Assembly (NCBI RefSeq): GCF_900103225.1 | Contig: NZ_FNJH01000001.1 | Location: 451,178 to 515,177 of the forward strand | Direction: 5' to 3' | DNA: 64,000 nt | Origin: Pseudomonas congelans | GTDB lineage: Bacteria; Pseudomonadota; Gammaproteobacteria; Pseudomonadales; Pseudomonadaceae | Shown: in pieces, positions 1-8,874 of the stretch | How the letters are laid out: each line of letters starts with the position of its first letter | Position numbering within the stretch: the first letter of the stretch is position 1 | The notes under the pieces: model-generated | Seen by the model: the letters and a program-made list of their open reading frames with translations, nothing else | Told to the model about the DNA's origin: nothing | Databases searched by the model: none | Made by a program: the position numbers and the translations under genes

Positions 1-105
1 ATGGTCGCCCGAGAGACCCCGATCGTTCATGCCCTTTCAAACGGGTTCGGATTTGGCGGGGTCAATGCCAGCGTTCTCTTTCGTCGCTGGGAAGGCAGGC
101 CGTAA
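1..105 (+). CDS. beta-ketoacyl-ACP synthase (FabF family), C-terminal end only
   Basis: Frame 1 is open from the window edge to a TAA at 103-105. It encodes the last 34 residues of a larger protein. The stretch LSNGFGFGGVNASVLFRR matches the C-terminal signature of type II ketoacyl-ACP synthases (family pattern SNSFGFGGxNAxLVF), which lies in the second thiolase-fold half. The catalytic Cys and His residues would lie upstream of the window. The gene converges on ureD, with 41 bases between the stop codons. Whether it is fabF itself or a paralogue cannot be told from this fragment. Confidence 0.8.
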   Translation: MVARETPIVHALSNGFGFGGVNASVLFRRWEGRP

Positions 106-146
106 GTCATTTGAGCCTGGAAAGTGCTTTGTAACCGCCTGGCGGA

Positions 147-1004
147 TTACTTGCGCCGCACCCGCGGCGCAAGTCCTGTCAATTGCTGCCGAACGCATGC
201 CCAAGCCAGGTGCAGGGCATTGCGCAACGCCACTGCATCGGCGCTCATCACGCGTACGGACACGCCGCAATCGTTCGGCAATGCGCTGACGCCCTGGTAG
301 CTATCGGCAACGTCGTGCAATGCCTCGCGCAACGTCCGCTTCAAATCCTCTACCGGCAAACCCTGACCCACCAGCATGAACGTTGCCAAGGCTTGCCGTT
401 GTCCGCTCACGCCGGGCAGTCGGCGTTGCAGGTCTGCCCCGGTCATTGCCAGTCGGTCACCGGCCAGCAGTTTTCCGGCCGGGCTATAAACCTGCAGATC
501 GGCGCGGTAAAAGCCGGGCAGCCCTTCGCTGCCAGGAGGTGTGTGCAGGCAGAATGCATCGCACAGCAGCACCCGCGCACCGGGGTGCAGTGTCACGTCC
601 ACCTGGCTGTGCAGCCGCGTCTGTGGAAACAGGATGGTAGCCATCGGCAGGTACTCCAGCAGCGCGTCGGGTTCGGCGACCAGTGTCACGGTCTGCCGCG
701 CCGACTGCTCGAGCATGCTGTGCGCGACCGTCGCAGCGCCGGTGCTGACGTGCACTTGTGTGCCTGGCCCTGCGTGCAGATGCAGGTGCAGTTGTTCCCC
801 GGCGAACAGGCCTCCCGAGCACGATTGCAGGTAGACCGCTGCCATGCCGGGCGGGTCTTGCGGCAGGGTCAGGGTACGCCCCAGATGGAAGGGGTAGCCT
901 ACTTCCTGACGAGACACATAGCTGGCCCCGGAAGGCGCCTTGCTGAAGGCAATATGCGCCGTGCTTCTGGTCTGTGCAGGCAGTGCCGATTGATGGGCGT
1001 TCAT
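147..1004 (-). CDS. ureD: urease accessory protein UreD
   Basis: This 285-residue protein has the UreD/UreH pattern of a long beta-rich scaffold. It includes an N-terminal GGLFAGE segment (about residues 65-71), which is the family's GG(L/I)xxGD-like motif. UreD binds apo-urease and, with UreF and UreG, forms the pre-activation complex that carbamylates the active-site lysine and loads nickel in the cytoplasm. Its ATG overlaps the ureG stop by 4 bases, so the two are translationally coupled. It is the last gene of the urt-ure run, whereas ureD often comes first in other bacteria. Its final codons form an 11-bp perfect hairpin, described separately. Confidence 0.93.
   Translation of the reverse strand: MNAHQSALPAQTRSTAHIAFSKAPSGASYVSRQEVGYPFHLGRTLTLPQDPPGMAAVYLQSCSGGLFAGEQLHLHLHAGPGTQVHVSTGAATVAHSMLEQSARQTVTLVAEPDALLEYLPMATILFPQTRLHSQVDVTLHPGARVLLCDAFCLHTPPGSEGLPGFYRADLQVYSPAGKLLAGDRLAMTGADLQRRLPGVSGQRQALATFMLVGQGLPVEDLKRTLREALHDVADSYQGVSALPNDCGVSVRVMSADAVALRNALHLAWACVRQQLTGLAPRVRRK
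149..174. terminator. perfect 11-bp hairpin at the 3' end of ureD
   Basis: ACTTGCGCCGC at 149-159 and GCGGCGCAAGT at 164-174 are perfect inverted repeats around a 4-base loop. They cover the last ureD codons and stop. No T-run follows on the minus strand. It may stabilise the mRNA 3' end or pause polymerase between the convergent fabF-like and ureD genes. Its role as a terminator is inferred. Confidence 0.4.
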
Positions 1005-1672
1005 ATGCGGTCAAACAACACGGCACGGCTTATCGCTTCAACCACCGCGTCGACGCCCTCGCCAGTGTTGCAGTTGGTAAACAGCACCGGCTGGCCGTTG
1101 CGCGCCTGCGCCGACTCGCGTCGCATGCGCGGCAGGTCGACACCCACATAGGGTGCCAGGTCGTATTTATTGACCACCAGCAGGTCGCAGCTCAAAACGC
1201 CGGGGCCGCGTTTGCGCGGGATATCGTCGCCGCCTGCCACATCAATGACGAAAATCCAGTAGTCCACCAGATCCAGCGAAAAAGTCGAGGCCAGGTTGTC
1301 GCCGCCGGATTCGATCAGTACCAGATCCAGATTGCCGAAGCGCGCTTCCAGCTCATCGGCCATTTGCAGGTTGAGGGTCGGGTCTTCACGAATGGCCGTG
1401 TGCGGGCAGGCGCCGGTTTCTACCGCACGAACCCGCTGTGGGTCGATCAGCCCGCTGCGTTGTACACGCTCGGCATCCTCACGGGTCGCAAGGTCATTGG
1501 TGATGATCGCCAGCTCTGTACCACGCGCGATGAAGCGCGGGATCAGTTGTTCCAGCAGACGGGTCTTGCCCGAGCCGACCGGCCCGCCGATGCCGACGCG
1601 CGCTGCGCCGGGATGGGGGGGCGCATCGGTCTGTCCGGAACTCGGGGCGGGGGCATTCATGGTTTGGCTCAT
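1001..1672 (-). CDS. ureG: urease accessory GTPase UreG
   Basis: This 223-residue SIMIBI-class GTPase provides the GTP hydrolysis that drives nickel delivery to urease. The P-loop GGPVGSGKT is at residues 29-37, the CPH metal-binding motif at residues 89-91, the ESGGDNLA motif near 121-128, and the NKYD guanine-specificity motif follows further on. The 20-odd residues before the P-loop are Pro/Ala rich and not conserved. It starts 27 bases after ureC ends and overlaps ureD, inside the urease operon. Length and motifs are all as expected for a functional UreG. Confidence 0.96.
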   Translation of the reverse strand: MSQTMNAPAPSSGQTDAPPHPGAARVGIGGPVGSGKTRLLEQLIPRFIARGTELAIITNDLATREDAERVQRSGLIDPQRVRAVETGACPHTAIREDPTLNLQMADELEARFGNLDLVLIESGGDNLASTFSLDLVDYWIFVIDVAGGDDIPRKRGPGVLSCDLLVVNKYDLAPYVGVDLPRMRRESAQARNGQPVLFTNCNTGEGVDAVVEAISRAVLFDRI

Positions 1673-1699
1673 TGTCGGGATTCCTGTGCGGGGAGGGTT

Positions 1700-3412
1700 T
1701 CAACGCAGCATGTAGCGTTGCGCAAGCGGCACTTCGCTGACCGGCTCGCAGTGCAGGCGCTCGCCGTCGGCGTACACGTCGAAAGTCTGCGGGTCTACGC
1801 GGATGTCCGGGCAGGCATCGTTGTGCAGCATGTCGGACTTGCGCAGGGTGCGAGTGCCGAACGCGGGCAGCAGTTGCTTCTTCAGCCCCAGGCGCGTTGC
1901 GGTGTCGGCCTCGACGGCAAGACGGTTGACGAAGTTGACCGACAGCGCCTGTTTCGCCTCGCCAAATGCCCCCCATTGCGGGCGCATCACCAAGGGTTCG
2001 CAGGTGTACAGCGAGGCGGCGGAATCGCCCATCACGGCGTGCACGATGAAGCCACCCTTGACCACCAGCTCCGGCTTGATGCCAAAGAAGGCCGGCCGCC
2101 AGAGCACCAGATCGGCCAGCTTGCCGGGCTCCAGAGAACCTATGTAGCTGTCGATGCCGAACACCCGCGCGGCGTTGATGGTGTATTTGGCGATGTAGCG
2201 CTTGATCCGTTCGTTGTCGCCCTGCGCTGTGTTTTCCTCTGGCAGGCGACCGCGCTGGTCTTTCATTTTCGACGCCAGTTGCCAGGTCCGGCAGATCACC
2301 TCGTTGATACGGCCCATGCCCTGGCTGTCTGAGCCCAGGATCGAAATGGCGCCGGTGTCGTGCAGGATGTCCTCGGCGGCGATGGTCTGCGGGCGCACCC
2401 GCGATTCGGCGAACGCTACGTCTTCCGGCACGTCCGGATTGAGGTGGTGGCAGACCATGATCATGTCCAGGTGCTCGTCGAACGTATTCACGGTGTAGGG
2501 GTTGGTCGGGTTGGTCGAGGAGGGGATGCAGTTGCTTTTGCCAGCGACGCTGATGATGTCCGGCGCGTGTCCGCCGCCTGCACCCTCAGTGTGGTACATG
2601 TGGATGGTGCGGTCGCCGATGGCCGCCAGCGTGTCTTCGAGAAAACCGGATTCATTGAGCGTGTCGGTGTGCAACTGGACTTGAAAATCGTATTCGTCGG
2701 CGACTTTCAGGCAGGTGTCGATCACCGCCGGCATGGCGCCCCAGTCCTCGTGGATCTTCAGCCCCAGACAACCGCCGCGCAGTTGCCCGAGCAGCGATTC
2801 GGGCTTGCTGGAATTGCCGCGTCCCAGAAAGCCGAAGTTGATCGGCCAGGCTTCGGCAGCCTGTAACATCTTGCCGACGTTCCACTCCCCGCCACAGTCG
2901 ATGCCGACCGTGATCGGCCCCAGTGAGCCGCCGATCAGTGTGGTCAGACCTGCTGCCAGCGCGTGATCGCAGAGTTGCGCGGAGTCGAAATGCACATGCA
3001 CGTCGATGCCGCCGGGGGTGACGATCAGGCCCTCGGCATCGCGTACGGTCGTGGCGACGCCGCAGATCAGTTGCGGGTGTACGCCGTCCATGATCTGCGG
3101 GTTGCCGGCCTTGCCAATGGCAACGATCCTGCCGTCCTTGATGCCGATGTCGCCTTTGACGATGCCGATCACCGGGTCGATGATCAGCGCGTTGCAGATC
3201 AGCATATCGAGGGCACCGTCGGCGCTGTCATGCCCGGGCATCAGGCCCATGCCGTCGCGCAGCGTCTTGCCACCGCCATGCAGGCACTCATCGCCGGGCA
3301 CCGAGTGGTCGAACTCGACTTCGGCCAGCAGCGAGGTGTCGCCCAGCCGCACGCCATCGCCAGTCGTGGGGCCGTACATGGCGGCGTATTCCTTGCGCGT
3401 CATCGTCGCCAT
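1700..3412 (-). CDS. ureC: urease subunit alpha
   Basis: This is the catalytic subunit of cytoplasmic urease (urea + H2O to 2 NH3 + CO2). At 570 residues it matches the usual length. All nickel-site residues are visible: the HVH pair at 139/141, the lysine to be carbamylated at 219 in GLKIHEDWG, His248 in the HTDTLNESG stretch, His274 in HTEGAGGGH, and the mobile-flap Cys321-His322. [10 protein letters not shown] segment carries the last nickel-binding Asp. The start codon lies 3 bases after the ureAB stop, so coupling is tight. No damage is visible. Confidence 0.98.
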   Translation of the reverse strand: MATMTRKEYAAMYGPTTGDGVRLGDTSLLAEVEFDHSVPGDECLHGGGKTLRDGMGLMPGHDSADGALDMLICNALIIDPVIGIVKGDIGIKDGRIVAIGKAGNPQIMDGVHPQLICGVATTVRDAEGLIVTPGGIDVHVHFDSAQLCDHALAAGLTTLIGGSLGPITVGIDCGGEWNVGKMLQAAEAWPINFGFLGRGNSSKPESLLGQLRGGCLGLKIHEDWGAMPAVIDTCLKVADEYDFQVQLHTDTLNESGFLEDTLAAIGDRTIHMYHTEGAGGGHAPDIISVAGKSNCIPSSTNPTNPYTVNTFDEHLDMIMVCHHLNPDVPEDVAFAESRVRPQTIAAEDILHDTGAISILGSDSQGMGRINEVICRTWQLASKMKDQRGRLPEENTAQGDNERIKRYIAKYTINAARVFGIDSYIGSLEPGKLADLVLWRPAFFGIKPELVVKGGFIVHAVMGDSAASLYTCEPLVMRPQWGAFGEAKQALSVNFVNRLAVEADTATRLGLKKQLLPAFGTRTLRKSDMLHNDACPDIRVDPQTFDVYADGERLHCEPVSEVPLAQRYMLR

Positions 3413-3415
3413 GCC

Positions 3416-4111
3416 TCAGGCCCCCTTGAAGTATTGGGCGCGGGCACGTTCCAGCGCTGCGAGCTTGCAGGCCGGATCGTGCAGGTTGCCGTTGGTCAGG
3501 CCACTGAAACCGTGGATGTCGCCGGTACCGCCAAACTGCACCAGATGCACTTCGCGCAGCTCGCCGGGTTCGAAGCGCACCGCCGTGCCTGCGGGAATAT
3601 CCAGGTGCATGCCGAAGGCACTTTCACGCGGGAAATCCAGCGCCTTGTTGACCTCGAAAAAATGATAGTGACTGCCGATCTGCACCGGCCGGTCGCCGGT
3701 ATTGATCGCGCGCAGGGTGGCGGTCGGGCGGTCGCCGTTCAGGTGGATATCGCCGTCAGGTGAAAGAATCTCCCCCGGTGTGGGCATGACCGCCAGCGGC
3801 AGTCGGCCCGGCCGGATCGGTTGATGCACGGTGACCAGTTTGGTGCCGTCCGCAAACGTGCCCTCGACCTGCAGCACCGGCAGCAACTCGACGACCCCTG
3901 GCATCACGTCATCGGTATTGAGGATCGTCGAGCCGAAACCGATCAGCTCGGCGACGCTGCGACCTTCACGCGCACCTTCGAGGATTTCGTCGGCGATCAG
4001 TGCCGAGGCTTCCGGGAAGTTCAGGCGCAGGCCCTTGTTGCGACGTTTGCGCGACAGTTCGGCGGCGGTGTACAGCGTGAGTCGTTCAAGTTCGGTAGGG
4101 GTCAGCAGCAT
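3416..4111 (-). CDS. ureAB: urease subunit gamma/beta fusion
   Basis: A single 231-residue reading frame joins the gamma subunit (UreA, about residues 1-100, starting [11 protein letters not shown] and containing NFPEA and MPGV) to the beta subunit (UreB, about 105-231, with PTPGEI, the HYHFFEVN motif and a [12 protein letters not shown] C-terminal part). Separate ureA and ureB genes are the rule in most bacteria, but gamma/beta fusions are known from P. syringae and Helicobacter (UreA). The linker is short and Pro/Arg rich. It sits between ureF and ureC and supplies the non-catalytic subunits of the trimer. Confidence 0.96.
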   Translation of the reverse strand: MLLTPTELERLTLYTAAELSRKRRNKGLRLNFPEASALIADEILEGAREGRSVAELIGFGSTILNTDDVMPGVVELLPVLQVEGTFADGTKLVTVHQPIRPGRLPLAVMPTPGEILSPDGDIHLNGDRPTATLRAINTGDRPVQIGSHYHFFEVNKALDFPRESAFGMHLDIPAGTAVRFEPGELREVHLVQFGGTGDIHGFSGLTNGNLHDPACKLAALERARAQYFKGA

Positions 4112-4144
4112 GAGGGGGCTCCAGAGCGGTCAGTAGACGGCCGG

Positions 4145-4876
4145 TCAATTGGCGAACAGGCGCAGGTCCTGGGTTTCGTGACGCATCACGGCGATTTCGG
4201 CCATGGGTGTGAAGCCGCACGCGTCGTCCGGTTCAGGCGGCTCCTGCGCCAGCAACTCGGTGATCAGCGGTTGAATATCGGTCAGCACCCGTTGCGCATC
4301 GATGTGGCCCATGACCCCGAGCCGTACGGCGGCGCTGACCAGCCCGGTACACAAAGCGTGCGCGGCAGCCAGTTGGCAGTGATCGCGGTGCATGCCCAGG
4401 TGGTTCCACAGCAAGCCCTGCACCACGGGCAAATGGCCCGGTGTGTGACCTGCCAGAATCTGCTGCTGATAGGACGCCGCGCCCGATGTGCCCAGCGCGA
4501 CATGCACGCCCAGCAATGCCTGGCCGACACGTCGTGAGCCCTGGCGCAGTTCTTCGGCCAGGGTCAGCGCTTCGATCCGGGCGTCCAGAGCCATCAACTC
4601 TGGCTGGTCATCAGCCGCGTGCCAGGCGGCGAGCAGAAACACTCGATCAAAACTGTTCCAGCGATGGCGCAACTGGCCTTCGACGAAGCCGTGCACCTCG
4701 GCACTGCGGCTATGGCGAACAGTCCGTTGCCGGCGTCGTGGCGCGACGATTTCGCCGTGGCCAAGGTGCCCGTCAGCGACCAGCGTTTCCAGACCCCACG
4801 ACCACGCCACTGCGCCGCCGGGAAAGAAACTGTCGGCCTGCTGCAGGGCCAGCAACAGGCTGCTCGAGGCGTTCAT
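4145..4876 (-). CDS. ureF: urease accessory protein UreF, with a basic insertion
   Basis: This 243-residue all-helical UreF is the adaptor between the UreD-urease complex and the UreG GTPase. The N-terminus ([15 protein letters not shown], then SWGLE) and the central EELRQGSRR segment fit the family. Residues about 40-58 are unusual. An Arg-rich stretch around [14 protein letters not shown] falls where relatives go directly from a VADG-type turn to the (F)xEGQLxHRW helix. It may be an insertion or a compensated double frameshift. It overlaps ureE by 4 bases (ATGA), and a 33-base gap leads to ureAB. Confidence 0.9.
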   Translation of the reverse strand: MNASSSLLLALQQADSFFPGGAVAWSWGLETLVADGHLGHGEIVAPRRRQRTVRHSRSAEVHGFVEGQLRHRWNSFDRVFLLAAWHAADDQPELMALDARIEALTLAEELRQGSRRVGQALLGVHVALGTSGAASYQQQILAGHTPGHLPVVQGLLWNHLGMHRDHCQLAAAHALCTGLVSAAVRLGVMGHIDAQRVLTDIQPLITELLAQEPPEPDDACGFTPMAEIAVMRHETQDLRLFAN

Positions 4877-5313
4877 GCGCGTTGCACCCGGCCGTCCGCG
4901 AGCATGGGCGCCAGACGTTCGAGGTAGTCAGCTTCCGGACCGTTGAGCGGGATCTGCAAGGTGTTTCCGGCAAAGCGCACCGCCCAGTGCATATTGCCGG
5001 CGAAATAACCCAGTTCCAGCGCGGCGGCCGCGTCGCGCGGTTGCAGGTCGAGGTATTCCTGATCCTGCATTTGCACGACGATGGCGCGTTGACTGTCGAG
5101 CATCAGTACCGAGCCGTTGCGCAGTTGCTGATGGCGTTCCAGGCGAATCGCGCAATCGGTGCCCCGATCACTGGCCAGGCGCAGGCGATGGCGCTGAATG
5201 TCACTGCCGGACAGGCTCAGGGTTTCGACCTGACCGGCGTGGCTCAGGTCATGCAGGCGGTCGGCGAGGGCGGGGTCGCTGGCCTGGCCCAGAATGCGGT
5301 CGAGTATCAGCAT
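4873..5313 (-). CDS. ureE: urease accessory metallochaperone UreE
   Basis: This 146-residue protein has the two-domain UreE layout: an N-terminal peptide-binding domain (about 1-70) and a C-terminal metal-binding domain with the conserved GNMHW motif near residues 106-110. UreE dimers hand nickel to UreG. No histidine-rich C-terminal tail is present (the protein ends DGRVQRA), as in many pseudomonads, so nickel storage is not expected. It starts 22 bases after urtE and overlaps ureF, which ties the urease genes to the urea transporter genes in one transcript. Confidence 0.93.
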   Translation of the reverse strand: MLILDRILGQASDPALADRLHDLSHAGQVETLSLSGSDIQRHRLRLASDRGTDCAIRLERHQQLRNGSVLMLDSQRAIVVQMQDQEYLDLQPRDAAAALELGYFAGNMHWAVRFAGNTLQIPLNGPEADYLERLAPMLADGRVQRA

Positions 5314-5335
5314 GGCGATGGCTCCTGTGCGTTGT

Positions 5336-6025
5336 TCAGATTGTCAGGTAGCGCAGGATGCGCTCGCGGTCGACGGTTTCGCGGACCTCGCTGTGGACGA
5401 ATTCGCCTTTTTCGATGATCAGGTAGCGGTCTGCCACCGCCATGGCGAACGACAGCACCTGCTCGGAAACAATCAGCGAAAACCCGCGTTCCTTTTTCAG
5501 CAGGTTGAGGGCTTTGGCGATGTCCTTGATGATCGAGGGCTGGATGCCTTCGGTGGGCTCATCGAGGATCAATACCTTGGGGTTGGAGACCAGCGCGCGG
5601 GCGATGGCCAACTGTTGTTGCTGGCCGCCGGACAGGTTGCCGCCCTTGCGTCGACGCATCTCGAACAGCACCGGGAAGTATTCGAAGATGTAGTCGGGAA
5701 TCGGCGCGGCGGGCGCACCCTGCATGCCGGTCAGGATGTTTTCCTCGACACTCAGATAGGGAAAAATCATCCGCCCCTGAGGCACGAAACCGACCCCGGC
5801 GGCGACCCGCTCGTAGCTCTTGCTGCCGGTCAGTTCCTGCCCGGCCAGGGTGATGCTGCCGCTGCGCGTCGGCAACATGCCGACCAGGCTTCTGAGCAGC
5901 GTGGTCTTGCCCATGCCGTTGCGGCCCATGACCGCGAGTGACTCGCCTGCCGCCAGCTCCAGGCTGAGGTCGCGCAACACGTGGCTGTCGCCGTAATACA
6001 CATTGAGGTGAGAGACATTCAGCAT
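5336..6025 (-). CDS. urtE: urea ABC transporter, ATP-binding subunit UrtE
   Basis: This 229-residue ABC ATPase is of the LivF type. Walker A is GRNGMGKTT (about residues 37-45), the signature is LSGGQQQQLAIAR, and Walker B is VLILDEPTEGIQP. The TEGIQP variant after Walker B is typical of UrtE. The start at 6025 (MLNVSHLNVYYGDS) was chosen because the ABC domain begins there; the frame stays open further upstream only as an overlap with urtD. It powers high-affinity urea uptake together with UrtD. It lies 2 bases after urtD. Confidence 0.95.
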   Translation of the reverse strand: MLNVSHLNVYYGDSHVLRDLSLELAAGESLAVMGRNGMGKTTLLRSLVGMLPTRSGSITLAGQELTGSKSYERVAAGVGFVPQGRMIFPYLSVEENILTGMQGAPAAPIPDYIFEYFPVLFEMRRRKGGNLSGGQQQQLAIARALVSNPKVLILDEPTEGIQPSIIKDIAKALNLLKKERGFSLIVSEQVLSFAMAVADRYLIIEKGEFVHSEVRETVDRERILRYLTI

Positions 6026-6027
6026 GT

Positions 6028-6765
6028 TCAGTGCCCCAGGTAGACGTCGATGACGCGAGGATCGTTCTGCACCTGATCCATCGAGCCGTAGGCCAGGGTC
6101 TTGCCCTGATGCAGGACGGTGACCTTGTCGGCCACCGATTTCACGAACTCCATGTCGTGCTCGATGATGACCATCGCGCGACCCTTGGCGATGAGCTTGA
6201 GCAGGCCTGCGGTTTTCTCCCGCTCGCCTGCGCTCATGCCGGCGACGGGCTCGTCGAGCAGCAGCAGTTCCGGACGCTGCATCAACAGCATGCCGATCTC
6301 CAGCCACTGCTTCTGGCCGTGGGACAACAGCCCGGCCTTGCGTCCCAACTGGTCCTTGAGAAAGATCATTTCGGCGGTCTGATCGATTTCGGCATTCAGC
6401 GCTGCGTTCTTGCCGGCGAACAGGCAGTTGAAGATGCCGCGCTTGTCCGGCGAGGAAATGTCGAGGTTTTCGCGCACGGTGAGGTCTTCGTAGACTGACG
6501 GGTTCTGAAACTTGCGGCCCACGCCTGCGCGGGTGATCTGGTACTCGATCATGTTCGCCAGTTGCAGGTCCTTGAAGCGGATGCTGCCGGCACTCGGGCG
6601 GGTCTTGCCGCAAATCATGTCGAGCAAGGTGGTCTTGCCCGCGCCATTGGGCCCGATCACCACATGCACCTGGTTTTCCTCGACATAGAAATTGAGGTTG
6701 TCGACCGCCTTGAAACCGTCGAATGACACGGTCAGGTCTTCGACACTCAGTAACATCGCGCTCAT
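6028..6765 (-). CDS. urtD: urea ABC transporter, ATP-binding subunit UrtD
   Basis: This 245-residue LivG-type ABC ATPase has Walker A GPNGAGKTTLLD (about 37-48), a variant signature LSHGQKQWLEIGM in place of LSGGQ, and Walker B LLLLDEPVAGMS. The SHGQKQWLEIGMLL sequence is characteristic of UrtD and separates it from branched-chain amino acid transporters. It pairs with UrtE on the cytoplasmic face. Its start overlaps the end of urtC by 4 bases. Confidence 0.95.
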   Translation of the reverse strand: MSAMLLSVEDLTVSFDGFKAVDNLNFYVEENQVHVVIGPNGAGKTTLLDMICGKTRPSAGSIRFKDLQLANMIEYQITRAGVGRKFQNPSVYEDLTVRENLDISSPDKRGIFNCLFAGKNAALNAEIDQTAEMIFLKDQLGRKAGLLSHGQKQWLEIGMLLMQRPELLLLDEPVAGMSAGEREKTAGLLKLIAKGRAMVIIEHDMEFVKSVADKVTVLHQGKTLAYGSMDQVQNDPRVIDVYLGH

Positions 6766-7904
6766 GACTGCGTCTCCTTGTTGCTCAGCCGCTGCAGCAG
6801 CCCGGCCAGCCCGGTGGGCAGGAACAGCACCACGGCCATGAACAGGAAACCGATGAAGTACTGCCAGAAACTGACGAAGTTTTCCGACAGCCAGGTTTTG
6901 GCCGTACCGATCAACAGCGTGCCGTACACCGCACCCACCAGCGAGAGGCGTCCACCCAGCGCGGCGTAGATGACGATCTCGGTGGACGGAATGATGCCCA
7001 CCAGCGAGGGCGACGCCAGCCCGACCTGCAAGGTGAACATCACCCCGCCCAGCGCGGAAATCAGTGCGGCCACGGCAAAAATGAAGGCCTTGAACAGCGC
7101 AGTGTTGTAGCCGGAGAAACGTACCCGGTCTTCGCGATCACGGATCGCCACGATCACCTTGCCCAGACGGCTGCGCAGAATGAACCCGCACATCGCGACG
7201 CTGGCCAGCAGCAACAGTGTGGTGATCAGGTAGAGAATCCAGGGCGTCTGGGGCGTCTGCAGGCTCAGGCCGAAGGCAGTCTTGAAATCGGTCAGGCCAT
7301 TCACGCCTCCGGTGTAGCCCTGTTGGCCGATGATCATGATCGACATGATCGAGGCCAGTGACAGGGTAATGATCGAGAAGTACACGCCGCCCACGCGCTT
7401 TTTGAAGTACGCATAACTGAACAGAAACGCCAGCAGCGCAGGTAGGATCAGGATCGCTGCCAGGGTAAAGGTTGCCGACTCGAACGGCTTCCACCACCAA
7501 GGCAGGGCTTCAACGCTGTTCCAGATCATGAAGTCCGGCAGTGCCGAGCCGTAGAAAGCGGCGAGGGCGCTGGCCGCTTCGTCCGTGGCGGTGGCTTCGA
7601 GTTTGAGGTACATCGCCATCATGTAGCTGCCCAGGCCGAAGAAGATCCCCTGGCCGAGACTGAGGATGCCGCCGTAGCCCCAGATCATCACCATGCCCAC
7701 TGCGCAGAACGCCAGGCTCAGGTATTTGCCGGCCAGACCGAGGCGAAAATCGCCTAGCATCAATGGCAACGCCACCAGCAACAGCAGCGACAGCCAGATC
7801 AGGCTGTAGCGCTCAATCAGCGTCAACCAGCCACCCGCTGGCTTGCCGGGGCCAGACACATTGGCCTGCGGCCGGAGCGTCGGCTTTTCAGTCATGTCAT
7901 TCAT
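6762..7904 (-). CDS. urtC: urea ABC transporter, permease UrtC
   Basis: This 380-residue inner-membrane permease is of the LivM family. After a polar N-terminus (about 25 residues) there are roughly 9-10 hydrophobic segments. The segment GYGGILSLGQGIFFGLGSY is the family hallmark. The insert after the fourth helix (KLEATATDEAASALAAF) is typical of UrtC. It forms the translocation path with UrtB. The gene starts 1 base after urtB and ends overlapping urtD. Confidence 0.95.
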   Translation of the reverse strand: MNDMTEKPTLRPQANVSGPGKPAGGWLTLIERYSLIWLSLLLLVALPLMLGDFRLGLAGKYLSLAFCAVGMVMIWGYGGILSLGQGIFFGLGSYMMAMYLKLEATATDEAASALAAFYGSALPDFMIWNSVEALPWWWKPFESATFTLAAILILPALLAFLFSYAYFKKRVGGVYFSIITLSLASIMSIMIIGQQGYTGGVNGLTDFKTAFGLSLQTPQTPWILYLITTLLLLASVAMCGFILRSRLGKVIVAIRDREDRVRFSGYNTALFKAFIFAVAALISALGGVMFTLQVGLASPSLVGIIPSTEIVIYAALGGRLSLVGAVYGTLLIGTAKTWLSENFVSFWQYFIGFLFMAVVLFLPTGLAGLLQRLSNKETQS

Positions 7905-7905
7905 C

Positions 7906-8808
7906 TCAACGTCTCACTTTCGTGGCGAACAGGCCGTTGGGGCGGAAGAACAGCAGCACGATGACCACCAGCAGGGTGATCGCCTTGGCCATGGAACCGG
8001 TGGTCAGGTATTCCAGCGAAACCTGGGTCTGACCGATGGCGAACGCCGAAAGGAAGGTGCCCAGCAAGCTTTCCACGCCGCCGAATACGACGACGATGAA
8101 GGTGTCCACCAGGTACTGCTGACCGCTGACCGGGCCGGTGGACGCAAGCATGGTGAACGAACTGCCGGCAATGCCCGCCAGGCCGCAGCCCAGCGCGAAG
8201 GTCACCGAATCGACTCGCGCGGTATTGATCCCGGCCGCACCGGCCATGGCGCGGTTCTGAGTCACTGCGCGAATGCGCAGGCCCCAGCGACTGCGGTAGA
8301 GAAACAGGAACACCGCAGCAGCAATCACGAAGGTCAGACCGATGATGAAAATCCGGTTGAGGGGCAGTTCCAGCCCATCGCTGATTTTCCATGCGCCCTG
8401 CAACCACTGCACGGTGGGCACGCTGACTTCCTTGGGGCCGAAGACCTGACGGAACAGCTGCTGCAGGACCAGAGACAGCCCCCAGGTCGCCAGCAGGGTG
8501 TCGAGCGGTCGGTTGTACATGAAGCGAATGAAGCAGCGCTCCAGCAGTAGACCGAAAGCAAAGGTCACCACAAAGGCCATCCCGATGCCGATGATGAAAT
8601 ACCAGCCCATGAGCTCGGGAAAGTAGCGCTGAAACACCACTGAGGTGACGTAGGTCATGTATGAGCCCATCGCCATCAGTTCGCCGTGCGCCATGTTGAT
8701 CACGCCCATCAGGCCGAACACGATGGTCAGCCCGAGTGCCATCAGCACCAGCACGGAAAACAGCGAGAACCCGCTGAAGACTTGCATTACCAGCGTATCG
8801 AGAGTCAT
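7906..8808 (-). CDS. urtB: urea ABC transporter, permease UrtB
   Basis: This 300-residue LivH-type permease has eight or so hydrophobic segments and the conserved LMGVINMAHGELMAMGSY stretch (about residues 33-50). Many UrtB proteins carry a long periplasmic N-terminal extension. This one begins almost directly with the first helix, so it is the short form. It sits 66 bases downstream of urtA and next to urtC. Its role is the urea channel half-site in the inner membrane. Confidence 0.94.
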   Translation of the reverse strand: MTLDTLVMQVFSGFSLFSVLVLMALGLTIVFGLMGVINMAHGELMAMGSYMTYVTSVVFQRYFPELMGWYFIIGIGMAFVVTFAFGLLLERCFIRFMYNRPLDTLLATWGLSLVLQQLFRQVFGPKEVSVPTVQWLQGAWKISDGLELPLNRIFIIGLTFVIAAAVFLFLYRSRWGLRIRAVTQNRAMAGAAGINTARVDSVTFALGCGLAGIAGSSFTMLASTGPVSGQQYLVDTFIVVVFGGVESLLGTFLSAFAIGQTQVSLEYLTTGSMAKAITLLVVIVLLFFRPNGLFATKVRR

Positions 8809-8874
8809 GCCGTCGCTACCTGTTGCTGCACATTGACGAAAGCGGGCGCGAAGCGGATCGCGCCCGGGCCGGGA

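Noticed and set aside
974..2332. 452-codon plus-strand frame over ureG and ureC
   Set aside because: It runs opposite two well-defined urease genes and crosses their boundary, which a real gene would not normally do. No domain seen.
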